Of a stretch of DNA of 50,065 nt, positions 16,880-24,348 are shown piece after piece. Source of the DNA: Rhizobiaceae bacterium MnEN-MB40S. Its GTDB lineage: Bacteria > Pseudomonadota > Alphaproteobacteria > Rhizobiales > Rhizobiaceae. Position 1 is the stretch's first letter. Each line of letters begins with the position of its first letter. The stretch is taken from the NCBI GenBank assembly GCA_024343425.1, contig BRLC01000007.1, positions 1 to 50,065 on the forward strand, written 5' to 3'. A program made the position numbers and the translations under genes. Below the pieces are notes generated by a model that saw nothing but the letters and a program-made list of their open reading frames with translations, made no database searches and was not told where the DNA came from.

Positions 16880-17929
16880 ATGGTTACGACGACATCTGCA
16901 TCCGACAACAAGAAGCAATTCTACGACCGTCTGGCGCCCCGGAATCTGGCGCCGCTGTGGGAGGTTCTGAAAGGCCTTCTGCCGAGTGAGCCGAAGTCAA
17001 AGGCTGTGCCGCACCATTGGAGTTATTCCGACATTCGGCCTCTGCTCCTGGAATCGGGGCGACTGTTGACAGCGCAAGAAGCAGAGCGCCGGGTTCTGGT
17101 TCTGGAAAATCCGGCGCTGCCGGGACAATCGCGCGCCACGGCGACGATGTATTCCGGTATCCAGCTCATCATGCCGGGCGAGACCGCGCCGGCGCACCGG
17201 CATACGCCCTCGGCTCTGCGTTTCATGCTGGAAGGCGAGGGCGCCTTTACAGCTGTCGGCGGCGAACGCACCACGATGCGCAAGGGCGATTTCATCATCA
17301 CGCCGTCCTGGGCGTTCCATGATCACGGCAATGAAGGCAATGATCCCTGCGCCTGGCTAGACGGGCTCGACCTGCCGCTGGTTCAGTTCTTCGAAGCAGG
17401 CTTCAACGAGCACTACAATGACGAGCGCCAGTCGATCACAAGGCCGGAGGGCGACGCGCTCGCCCGCTTCGGCTCCAACATGTCGCCGCTCAAACCAGAG
17501 AGCGGTTACGGGCTGACGACGCCGATTTTCAACTATCCCTACGAGCAAACCCGGCAGGCGCTTGTCGATGTCGCTCGCTGCGGCGATCCCGATCCGCATG
17601 AAGCAATCTCGATGCGTTATTCCAACCCACTAGATGGCGGCTGGGCGATGCCAACCATGTCGGCCTGGATGATTCATGTGCCAAAAGGCTTCTCAACCTT
17701 GCCGATGCGCTCCACTGACGGGATCATCATGTGTCTCGGCGAGGGGGCAGCCACGGTCACGACCGGCGACAAGTCCTTTGATCTTTCGGAAAACGACGTT
17801 GTCGCCTGTCCCGGCTGGACTTGGCGCAGCGTCAAGGCGAAGGAGGACAGTTTCATCTTCTGTTTCTCCGACCGCGTCGCACAGGAAAAACTCGGCCTCT
17901 TCCGAGAAGAGCGCCGCGAAAACGCCTGA
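16880..17929 (+). CDS. Gentisate 1,2-dioxygenase-like bicupin ring-cleavage enzyme
   Basis: The product is 349 aa from the ATG at 16880 (GAGG upstream). It has two cupin domains. The first carries the Fe(II) ligands His106 and His108 (PAHRHTPSALRF) and His147 (SWAFHDHG), at almost the same residue numbers as known gentisate dioxygenases. MLEGEGAFTAVGGE and MRKGDFIITPSWAFHDHGNEG are family signatures. Gentisate dioxygenases cleave between C1 and C2 of 2,5-dihydroxybenzoate to maleylpyruvate; close relatives act on salicylate or 1-hydroxy-2-naphthoate, so the true substrate could be a hydroxylated aromatic or heteroaromatic acid. It sits between the TAXI permease and an FAH-family hydrolase. 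Confidence 0.85.
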   Translation: MVTTTSASDNKKQFYDRLAPRNLAPLWEVLKGLLPSEPKSKAVPHHWSYSDIRPLLLESGRLLTAQEAERRVLVLENPALPGQSRATATMYSGIQLIMPGETAPAHRHTPSALRFMLEGEGAFTAVGGERTTMRKGDFIITPSWAFHDHGNEGNDPCAWLDGLDLPLVQFFEAGFNEHYNDERQSITRPEGDALARFGSNMSPLKPESGYGLTTPIFNYPYEQTRQALVDVARCGDPDPHEAISMRYSNPLDGGWAMPTMSAWMIHVPKGFSTLPMRSTDGIIMCLGEGAATVTTGDKSFDLSENDVVACPGWTWRSVKAKEDSFIFCFSDRVAQEKLGLFREERRENA

Positions 17930-17970
17930 CCATTAGAACAAACGAGCAATTAAACCAGAAAGGTACCTGC

Positions 17971-18825
17971 ATGCGCTTCTGCCGCTTCAACGACGATCGC
18001 CTTGGCGTGGTCGAGGGAAACACCATTCGCGACGTCACCGGAGCGGCCGACGCGCTGCCGGCCTTGAAATGGCCAGTTCCGCGCGGCGATCACTTCTTCA
18101 ATCATTTCGACATGATGCGGGCGAAGATGGAGGAACTGGCTGCAGACGCGCCGACGCTGTCTGTCGATGAGGTCAAACTCCTTTCACCGGTCGCCAATCC
18201 CGGCAAGATCGTCGCGGCGCCGGTCAATTATCAGCTTCACCTGGATGAATCGCGCGTGGACACGCAGATCAATTTCGGCTCGCAGGTGAAGACGATCGAC
18301 GATTACGGCGTATTTCTGAAGGCGCCCAGTTCAATGATCGGCGCCAGCGACGTCGTCATGGCCGACTGGCCGGACCGGCGTATCGACCACGAGATCGAAT
18401 TGGCCTTTGTCATCGGGAAAAAGGGCTTTCGCATCAGCGAGGAGGATGCGCTCGACCATGTCGCCGGCTACATGATCGGTCTCGACATGACGATCCGCGG
18501 CACCGAGGATCGCTCCTTCCGCAAGTCGCTCGATACCTTCACCGTCTTCGGACCGCACATCGTCACCGCTGATGAAGTCGGCGATCCGGACAATCTCGAT
18601 TTCGAGCTCAAGATAGCGGGTGAGACGCGTCAGAAATCAAACACGTCGATGCTGATCTGGGGCTGTCGCAAGCTGATCGCCTATGCGTCGAAGGCTTACA
18701 CGCTCTATCCAGGCGACATTTTCATGACCGGCACGCCGGAAGGCGTTGCGCCTGTCCAGTCCGGCGATGTCATGCATGCATGGATCGATCGGATCGGCGA
18801 AATGTCGGTGCGCGTATCGGCATAG
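17971..18825 (+). CDS. FAH family hydrolase (fumarylpyruvate/acylpyruvate hydrolase type)
   Basis: The product is 284 aa from the ATG at 17971 with GAAAGG 8 bp upstream. The C-terminal FAA_hydrolase domain shows NPGKIVAAPVNYQLHLDE, the metal-binding acidic motif DHEIELAFVIGKKG, GYMIGLDMTIRGTEDRSFRKSLDTFTVFGP and YPGDIFMTGTPEGVAPVQSGD. The family hydrolyses acylpyruvates such as fumarylpyruvate or maleylpyruvate to a C4 diacid and pyruvate, the step following gentisate ring cleavage. No maleylpyruvate isomerase gene is present nearby, so it may act directly on the maleyl product or the isomerase lies elsewhere. It ends 7 bp before the convergent iron-sulfur subunit gene. Confidence 0.88.
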   Translation: MRFCRFNDDRLGVVEGNTIRDVTGAADALPALKWPVPRGDHFFNHFDMMRAKMEELAADAPTLSVDEVKLLSPVANPGKIVAAPVNYQLHLDESRVDTQINFGSQVKTIDDYGVFLKAPSSMIGASDVVMADWPDRRIDHEIELAFVIGKKGFRISEEDALDHVAGYMIGLDMTIRGTEDRSFRKSLDTFTVFGPHIVTADEVGDPDNLDFELKIAGETRQKSNTSMLIWGCRKLIAYASKAYTLYPGDIFMTGTPEGVAPVQSGDVMHAWIDRIGEMSVRVSA

Positions 18826-18832
18826 CTGCCAT

Positions 18833-19300
18833 TCAGGCGCTTTTCTCAGCGATGCATCGTTCGATCGCGCGCACGATGCCGCGATAGCCGGTGCATCGGC
18901 ACACACAACCGGCAAGTTCGGCGCGAATCTCGTTTTCGTCGGCGCGGTCCATTCGGCTCACGATGTCATAGGCCGTCGCCAGCATTCCGGGCGTGCAGTA
19001 TCCGCACTGTAAGGCGTGTTCCTCGCGAAACGCCTCTCGCAGTCGCGCCATAAGGGGATCGTCGTCATACCCCTCGACGGTGGTTATCTCGACGCCTTCG
19101 CAAGAGGCGGCCATGGTGATGCACGACCGGATCGGCATTCCATCCATTAGAACAGTGCATGCGCCGCAGGCGCCGTGTTCGCATCCAAGATGCGTGCCTT
19201 TCAGTGAAAGCCGGTCGCGCAGGAAATCAGCCAGATTCACTCGAGGGTCGATTTCCGTGTTGACCTGTCTGCCGTTTACGGTGAGTGACAGTGTGGTCAC
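18833..19300 (-). CDS. Molybdenum hydroxylase small subunit, [2Fe-2S]
   Basis: The product is 155 aa from the GTG at 19300, with GGAGG 7 bp upstream. The plant-ferredoxin-type cluster motif is GCEHGACGACTVLMDG with a later Cys (RSCITMA). The second, helical cluster domain has QCGYCTPGM and CVCRCTGYRGIV. These are the two [2Fe-2S] centres of xanthine dehydrogenase/CO dehydrogenase-type enzymes, passing electrons from molybdenum to FAD. The start codon overlaps the stop of the FAD subunit (GTGA), so translation is coupled. It is the last gene of the minus-strand run. Confidence 0.92.
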   Translation of the reverse strand: MTTLSLTVNGRQVNTEIDPRVNLADFLRDRLSLKGTHLGCEHGACGACTVLMDGMPIRSCITMAASCEGVEITTVEGYDDDPLMARLREAFREEHALQCGYCTPGMLATAYDIVSRMDRADENEIRAELAGCVCRCTGYRGIVRAIERCIAEKSA

Positions 19301-20118
19301 GTTCGAACCTCCTCGATCGCGCGCCTCAGGCATACTGTGTGAATCTGCATTTCGTAGCGGTCGAGTGGGCCAATAGTTCGGGTCAGCGCATCCCGTATCG
19401 CGTCGTCGTCGGCAGGTCCTTCCTGGAGCGCCGTTTCGAGCAAGTTAAGACGCTGCGGGCCGCCAATGGCGCTACTGCCGGCGACCACGCGGCAGAAGCC
19501 GCTTTCCGGATCGTGGACGGCAGCCGCGATCGCCTCGCCAAAGGCTCCGGCTTTCTTGCGCATCTTGTGAAAAGACCACCGCAGATCGGGGCAGGCCTTG
19601 GGAATGCATATGCCGGTCAGTATTTCGTCTTCCTGCAAAGCCGTCGTGAATACATCCACCATGAATTCCTCAACGGGGAGCTTTCGATTTCCATTCGATC
19701 CGGAAATTTCAACATCCACGCCAAGTGCAATCATCGCCACCGGCCAGTCGGCGGCGGGATCGGCATGGGCGAGGCTGCCGCCAAGGGTTCCTCTGTTCCG
19801 AACTGCCCGATAGGCGATATTGCGGGCGACATGGCGCAGCATGCCGCTGCAGTGACCATCTGCCTCGCCGTCCTCTATGCGTGCATGGCTCACACGGGCG
19901 CCCAGGCGGATGTGGTCTCCAGCATCTTCGATCGCGGCCAGTTCCCGAATGGCTCCGATGTCGACGAGCGTTTCGGCGAATGCGACACGCAGGTTTAACA
20001 TCGGCACGAGCGATTGACCGCCGGCGAGAATGCGGGCCGCGCCATCGCCCTCGGCTAGAATAGCGACGGCTGCCTCCACCGTATCCGGTCTGTGGAATTC
20101 GAGAGCCGGCGCCTTCAC
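19297..20118 (-). CDS. Molybdenum hydroxylase FAD-binding (medium) subunit
   Basis: The product is 273 aa from the GTG at 20118 (GGAG 8 bp upstream), which overlaps the large-subunit stop as GTGA. FAD-binding signatures are ARILAGGQSLVPMLNLR (about 35-51) and RNRGTLGGSLAHADPAAD (about 107-124). The size is that of CoxM/CutM-type proteins. It accepts electrons from the [2Fe-2S] subunit and passes them to an external acceptor. The large, medium, small gene order with overlapping starts shows a single heterotrimeric enzyme. Confidence 0.9.
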   Translation of the reverse strand: MKAPALEFHRPDTVEAAVAILAEGDGAARILAGGQSLVPMLNLRVAFAETLVDIGAIRELAAIEDAGDHIRLGARVSHARIEDGEADGHCSGMLRHVARNIAYRAVRNRGTLGGSLAHADPAADWPVAMIALGVDVEISGSNGNRKLPVEEFMVDVFTTALQEDEILTGICIPKACPDLRWSFHKMRKKAGAFGEAIAAAVHDPESGFCRVVAGSSAIGGPQRLNLLETALQEGPADDDAIRDALTRTIGPLDRYEMQIHTVCLRRAIEEVRT

Positions 20119-22463
20119 TTTGCTGTCTCCAAATCGGCTTTGGCGCGGTCCTGAGCGTCGAAGATCGCTCCGAGAACGCGCTTTGGCGTGGCTGGAACGG
20201 CGCACAATTCGGCCCCAAGTGGCCTGAGCGCGTCATTGATCGCGTTGATCACGGCCGCCGGCGGCGCGATGGCGCCGCCTTCACCGACGCCTTTTACGCC
20301 AAAACGGGTATAGGGCGATTGCGTTTCACTGTGATCCAGCCGGATCATCGGCGTCTCGGCCGCGGTCGGCAGTGAATAATCTGCAAATGTCGTTGCCAGC
20401 GGCTGGCCCTGATCGTCGAATGGCGACTCCTCGAACAATCCCGTGCCGATGCCCTGAACGACGCCGCCGAGCACCTGGCCGTCGACGATCATCGGATTGA
20501 CCCGCGTGCCGCAATCATCGACAGCGACATAGTCGATCAGTTCGACGGTGCCCAGTTCCGGATCCACTGAAACCGTTGCGGCGTGAGCGGCATAGGCGAA
20601 TGGACCCTTGTCGCCATCGGGCCTGTACCCGCCCGTTACCTCAAGACCGTCGCGCAACACGTCGTCGGGAAGTTCGTAGGGTCTGAAATGCCAGGTTTCG
20701 GCTGCGTCCGCGATCGTCATCGTGGCGGATGGTCCTTTCAGAAGCCCGTCTTCCAGGCGCACGGCGGATGGTTCACATTGCATCAGGTGGGCGGCGATCT
20801 CCCGCAGTTTCACCGAGATCTTGTCGCAGGCAGCGGCGACCGCGCCGCCCGTCATGACGATGGCGCGGGAGGCGTAGGTGCCGGTCGAAAACGGCGACAG
20901 GCCGGTGTCTCCGTGACGCAGGACGACGCGATCCGGTTCCATGCCAAGAACCTGGCTTGCGATCTGGGCCATCGTCGTTTCCATGCCTTGGCCATGCGAT
21001 TGCACGCCGACGCGCAACTCCAGGCTGCCGTCCGGTTGCATGAGCGCCGCCGCCTGTTCGAAACCCGGCATCATCGGAATGCCGATATGCGAGATCGTCG
21101 ATGTCGATACCGCGGTATGTTCGGTGTAGATGGCGTATCCTGTGCCAAGCAGGCGTCCGGGCGCGGGTGTCTTTGGCGCTTCCGCTACCATCTCCATGGC
21201 GCGGCGCAGGCAGGCCGGATAGTCGCCGCTGTCGTATTCCTTGCCGGTGATCGCCTTGTAAGGCATCGCCTCGGGCTTGACGAGATTGTCGAGCCGAACC
21301 TCGGCCGGGTCGCGTCCGACAGCCCGGGCAACCGCGTCCATGGTGCATTCAATGGCGAAACAGGCGCCCGGTCTCGCCACCGCGCGGTAGGGGGAGAGGG
21401 GTGGTTTGTTGGTCACGACCGTTTGCGTTTTGACCCTGTACCCACCAATGTCGTAAGGCCCCGTAAGAATTCCGCTTGCCTGTATCGCGTCGAAACCGTT
21501 GGTGTGGGGCCAGACGGAATAGGCCCCGCCATCCGTGGTCAGTTTTGCGTCAATAGCAAGAACGCGTCCGCGATCGTCCGCATAGGCGTTCATTTCATAG
21601 CGGTGCTCGCGGGCGTTGGCCCCGGCGGTCAGATGCTCGAAACGGTCTTCAAGCCAACGCAGCGGCTGGCCGGTTTTCAGCGCCAGCGCAGCAACAATGA
21701 CCTCCTCCGGATGGAGAATCGCCTTGTAACCGAACCCGCCGCCCACGTCAGGCGCGATGACCCGGATCTGCCTTTGCTGCAGCCCAAGGGCCTCGCACAG
21801 GGCGGTTCGTATCTGGTGCGGAGACTGCGTCGAGGAATAGACCACCAGTTGGTCGTCGCGCTCGCTCCAGTAGGCCAGCACTCCTTTTCCTTCCAGCGGA
21901 ACCATGGCCTGACGGGCCATGTCGAGCACTCGGGTCACCTTGACCGGCGCGTTGGCGATGATCTCGTCAATTCCGGAGTCAAAGCCGGTTTCCATCGAGA
22001 CATTGCTGTCCCAGTCGTCATAGAGCCTTGGACCATCCTCTGACAGCGCGTCATCCATCGACGCAATCACCGGCAGCATTTCGAAATCCGGCGCCAGCGT
22101 CTCGACCAGATCTTCCGCCTCCGCTCGGGTGGGTGCAATGCAGGCAGCGACGATTTCGCCGACATAGCGCGCGCGGTTCGAGGCCATAGGCGGCGGCGCC
22201 ACAATGCGATGCCCTGGCACTTTGGACGCCGGAGGGACGAGCTTCACATCCGAAAGATCAGCGGCCGTGAAGACGCGACCGTCGGCGTCCTCCGGTGTGT
22301 CGATCGACGCTATGCGGGCGTGCGCCAGAGGCGAACGGAGGAACGCCACATCAAGCATTCCCGGAATTTCAATATCGCCGATGAAGCGACCACGTCCCTC
22401 CAGGAACCGCGCGTCTTCCCGGCGCAATAGGGAGGCGCCTACGCCTGTGTCTTTTCTCGTCAT
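20115..22463 (-). CDS. Molybdenum hydroxylase large (molybdopterin-binding) subunit
   Basis: The product is 782 aa, of normal length for CoxL/XdhB-type subunits. The N-terminal aldehyde oxidase a/b hammerhead domain includes RFIGDIEIPGMLDVAFLRSPLAHARI. The cofactor domain includes GGGFGYKA and KGVGEGGAIAPPAAVINAIND, where the catalytic Glu lies. The active-site loop reads PYRAVARPGACFAIE, differing from the common form II PYRGAGRPEA and lacking the form I CODH Cys loop, so this is not CO dehydrogenase. The family hydroxylates aromatic N-heterocycles, aldehydes or activated C-H positions using water. It follows DctM by 27 bp, so uptake and hydroxylation appear to be one operon. Confidence 0.9.
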   Translation of the reverse strand: MTRKDTGVGASLLRREDARFLEGRGRFIGDIEIPGMLDVAFLRSPLAHARIASIDTPEDADGRVFTAADLSDVKLVPPASKVPGHRIVAPPPMASNRARYVGEIVAACIAPTRAEAEDLVETLAPDFEMLPVIASMDDALSEDGPRLYDDWDSNVSMETGFDSGIDEIIANAPVKVTRVLDMARQAMVPLEGKGVLAYWSERDDQLVVYSSTQSPHQIRTALCEALGLQQRQIRVIAPDVGGGFGYKAILHPEEVIVAALALKTGQPLRWLEDRFEHLTAGANAREHRYEMNAYADDRGRVLAIDAKLTTDGGAYSVWPHTNGFDAIQASGILTGPYDIGGYRVKTQTVVTNKPPLSPYRAVARPGACFAIECTMDAVARAVGRDPAEVRLDNLVKPEAMPYKAITGKEYDSGDYPACLRRAMEMVAEAPKTPAPGRLLGTGYAIYTEHTAVSTSTISHIGIPMMPGFEQAAALMQPDGSLELRVGVQSHGQGMETTMAQIASQVLGMEPDRVVLRHGDTGLSPFSTGTYASRAIVMTGGAVAAACDKISVKLREIAAHLMQCEPSAVRLEDGLLKGPSATMTIADAAETWHFRPYELPDDVLRDGLEVTGGYRPDGDKGPFAYAAHAATVSVDPELGTVELIDYVAVDDCGTRVNPMIVDGQVLGGVVQGIGTGLFEESPFDDQGQPLATTFADYSLPTAAETPMIRLDHSETQSPYTRFGVKGVGEGGAIAPPAAVINAINDALRPLGAELCAVPATPKRVLGAIFDAQDRAKADLETAK

Positions 22464-22490
22464 GCGGCCTCCAGCTTCATACCGTCCTCA

Positions 22491-23810
22491 TCAGAAGCCA
22501 ACGAATGAGGTAAGCCAGGTCGCTGTTCCCGGTAAAAGGAACACCACCAGGAGCACCAGGAGTTGACACAGCACGAACGGCATGACGCCAAAGGCCATCT
22601 GCCGATAGCTCATGTCCGGTGGCGCGATGGATCTCAGATAAAACAGCGAGGGCGCCATCGGCGGCGTGAGATAGCTGGTCTGGATTGCAACGATTGCAAG
22701 CACGCCGAACCATATCGGATCAATGCCAGCGGCCCTGAGCAACGGATCGTATATCGGCACGCATATCAGTACGATCGATATCCAATCGAGCACGAAGCCG
22801 AGCAACATGATGATGAGGAGGATAACGAGAATCGTCTGGTTCGGCGTCAGGTTCATTGCGTCCAGAAAACCCTGGATGAGCTGTCGGCCGCCATTCGCCT
22901 GGAAGATCGAGGTGAACATGGTGCCGCCGACCACGATCAGCATCACCATTGCGGTGATCACCAGTGTGGCGCGCGTGGCCATCCAGAGAACAGATGCTTT
23001 CAGTTCGCCATAGAAGAGGGTCAGCAATATCGTCCCAAGCGCGCCGACGCCGGCGGCTTCTGTCGGCGCGGCTATGCCCGCCATGATGGAGCCAACGACG
23101 GCGAACACCAGCGCAAGGGCAGGAAGGAGCGACGTGGCGGTGATGCGAAGTTTTTCGTTGAGCGGTATGGCCAGTTCATCGGCGGCGAGCGGCGGACCAT
23201 CCTGTGGCCGCACGGCGCAACGCAGCAGCGCATAGCCAAGGAAGAAGGCGACCATGAGCAGGGAAGGCAGCAGGATGGCGGCGAACATGTCGCCGATGGA
23301 TACCTGGGCCTGCGTCGCATAGACCACCACGACGATCGAGGGCGGGATCATTGTGCCGAGCGATCCTCCCGCGCAGATCGTGCCTGCGATCAGATCGTTG
23401 GAGTATCGATATTTCTGCATGGCGGGGATCGCCATCATGCCGACCATCACCTCGACGGCGCCGACAATACCGGTTCCGGCAGCGAAGATCGCGCACATGG
23501 AGATCGCCGCCAGCGCCAGTCCGCCGGGAAGTCGTCCGAGCCACAGCCGCATCGCATCGAAGAGACGCACGGCGATGCCCGAGCGTTCAAGCATTGCGCC
23601 CATGAACACGAACAGCGGGATCGCAGCATAGGTCGGATTGGAGGCGACGGAATCGAGAAATCGAAAGAGCTGATTTGGCGCGATATCGCCAAAGGAAAGC
23701 AGCGCGAAGCCGAACGCCGTGGCGATGAGGCTGAAACTGACGGGCAAACCGAGAAGGATCAGCGCGAACAGCGCCGGAAACATCAACCCGGCCAGGATCG
23801 GATCATGCAT
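22491..23810 (-). CDS. TRAP transporter large permease (DctM)
   Basis: The product is 439 aa with about a dozen hydrophobic segments. DctM signatures are IPLFVFMGAMLERSGIA, GTGIVGAVEVMVGMMAIPAMQKYRYSNDLIAGTICAGGSLGTMIPPSIVVVVYA and the second repeat LGFVLDWISIVLICVPIYDPLL with GVLAIVAIQTSYLTPPMAPSLFYL. It forms the translocation pathway of a tripartite organic-acid importer with the DctQ encoded upstream (8 bp overlap) and DctP. The sequence type resembles permeases of the chloroaromatic/mannitol-annotated TRAP group; that label does not prove the substrate. Confidence 0.92.
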   Translation of the reverse strand: MHDPILAGLMFPALFALILLGLPVSFSLIATAFGFALLSFGDIAPNQLFRFLDSVASNPTYAAIPLFVFMGAMLERSGIAVRLFDAMRLWLGRLPGGLALAAISMCAIFAAGTGIVGAVEVMVGMMAIPAMQKYRYSNDLIAGTICAGGSLGTMIPPSIVVVVYATQAQVSIGDMFAAILLPSLLMVAFFLGYALLRCAVRPQDGPPLAADELAIPLNEKLRITATSLLPALALVFAVVGSIMAGIAAPTEAAGVGALGTILLTLFYGELKASVLWMATRATLVITAMVMLIVVGGTMFTSIFQANGGRQLIQGFLDAMNLTPNQTILVILLIIMLLGFVLDWISIVLICVPIYDPLLRAAGIDPIWFGVLAIVAIQTSYLTPPMAPSLFYLRSIAPPDMSYRQMAFGVMPFVLCQLLVLLVVFLLPGTATWLTSFVGF

Positions 23811-24294
23811 GCCGTTGGGCCGCCTTTGTAAAGTCGCGGATTGCGGTCACGAGGATCTGCAGCGACAAGGCCGCCAATCCGATCGAAATGACGCTGTAGA
23901 ACGGCCAGAGCTTTGGCGCGAATGCGCTTACCGGGTCCACCGAGCCGCGTTCATAAGCGCTTATCGCCTTGTTCGCAGCCACCCAGCTGATCGCCGTGAA
24001 CGCCGGCAGCGCAACGCACGCCATGAGCAATCCGGAGATAAGGCAGCGAAGCCTTTCGGGCAGCATCTGAGCCAGGAAATCGATGCTGACGTGGCCCTTT
24101 TCCTTGAGCGCGAAGGCGGCGGACAGAACGAACAAGGCGCCGCCAAGCATGTAGGTCATGTCGCTTGCCCACAGGGTGGGCGCATTGAAGACATAACGGC
24201 AGACGACTTCGTAGATCATTACGCCGATCAGCAAAATGACCATGACGCCGGCGACCACGGCAAGCGCGGAAGACAACCGATCAATGATCGTCAT
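23803..24294 (-). CDS. TRAP transporter small permease (DctQ)
   Basis: The product is 163 aa with four hydrophobic segments: VVAGVMVILLIGVMIYEVVCRY, a helix around MTYMLGGALFVLSAAFAL, LISGLLMACVALPAFTAISWV and FYSVISIGLAALSLQILVTAI. The motif ALKEKGHVSIDFLAQMLP between helices 2 and 3 is the DctQ hallmark. The C-terminus overlaps the DctM start by 8 bp, indicating coupled translation. It is the membrane partner that joins DctP to DctM. Confidence 0.9.
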   Translation of the reverse strand: MTIIDRLSSALAVVAGVMVILLIGVMIYEVVCRYVFNAPTLWASDMTYMLGGALFVLSAAFALKEKGHVSIDFLAQMLPERLRCLISGLLMACVALPAFTAISWVAANKAISAYERGSVDPVSAFAPKLWPFYSVISIGLAALSLQILVTAIRDFTKAAQRHA

Positions 24295-24315
24295 TGGCGG
24301 ACCTCATAATGCACA

Positions 24316-24340
24316 AGGCCGGCGCAGGGCGCGCCGGCCT
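24316..24340 (-). other. GC-rich hairpin between DctP and DctQ genes
   Basis: A perfect 10-bp stem (AGGCCGGCGC with GCGCCGGCCT, 5-nt loop) fills the 54 bp gap between the DctP stop and the DctQ start. No T-run follows on the minus strand. In binding-protein/permease operons such hairpins stabilise the upstream mRNA so that the binding protein is made in excess, which is the likely role here. Confidence 0.6.
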
Positions 24341-24348
24341 CCAGGCGC

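Noticed and set aside
20583..22043. Long plus-strand frame opposite the Mo-hydroxylase large subunit
   Set aside because: Low-quality, Gly/Arg/His-rich translation without domains; the minus-strand frame has all family motifs.
20115..22463. Aerobic CO dehydrogenase large subunit
   Set aside because: The Cys-containing form I loop is missing; the loop is PYRAVARPGA, so CO oxidation is not supported.
22563..23831. Long plus-strand frame opposite DctM and DctQ
   Set aside because: Highly charged His/Arg/Asp/Glu-rich translation typical of the reverse complement of membrane-protein genes.
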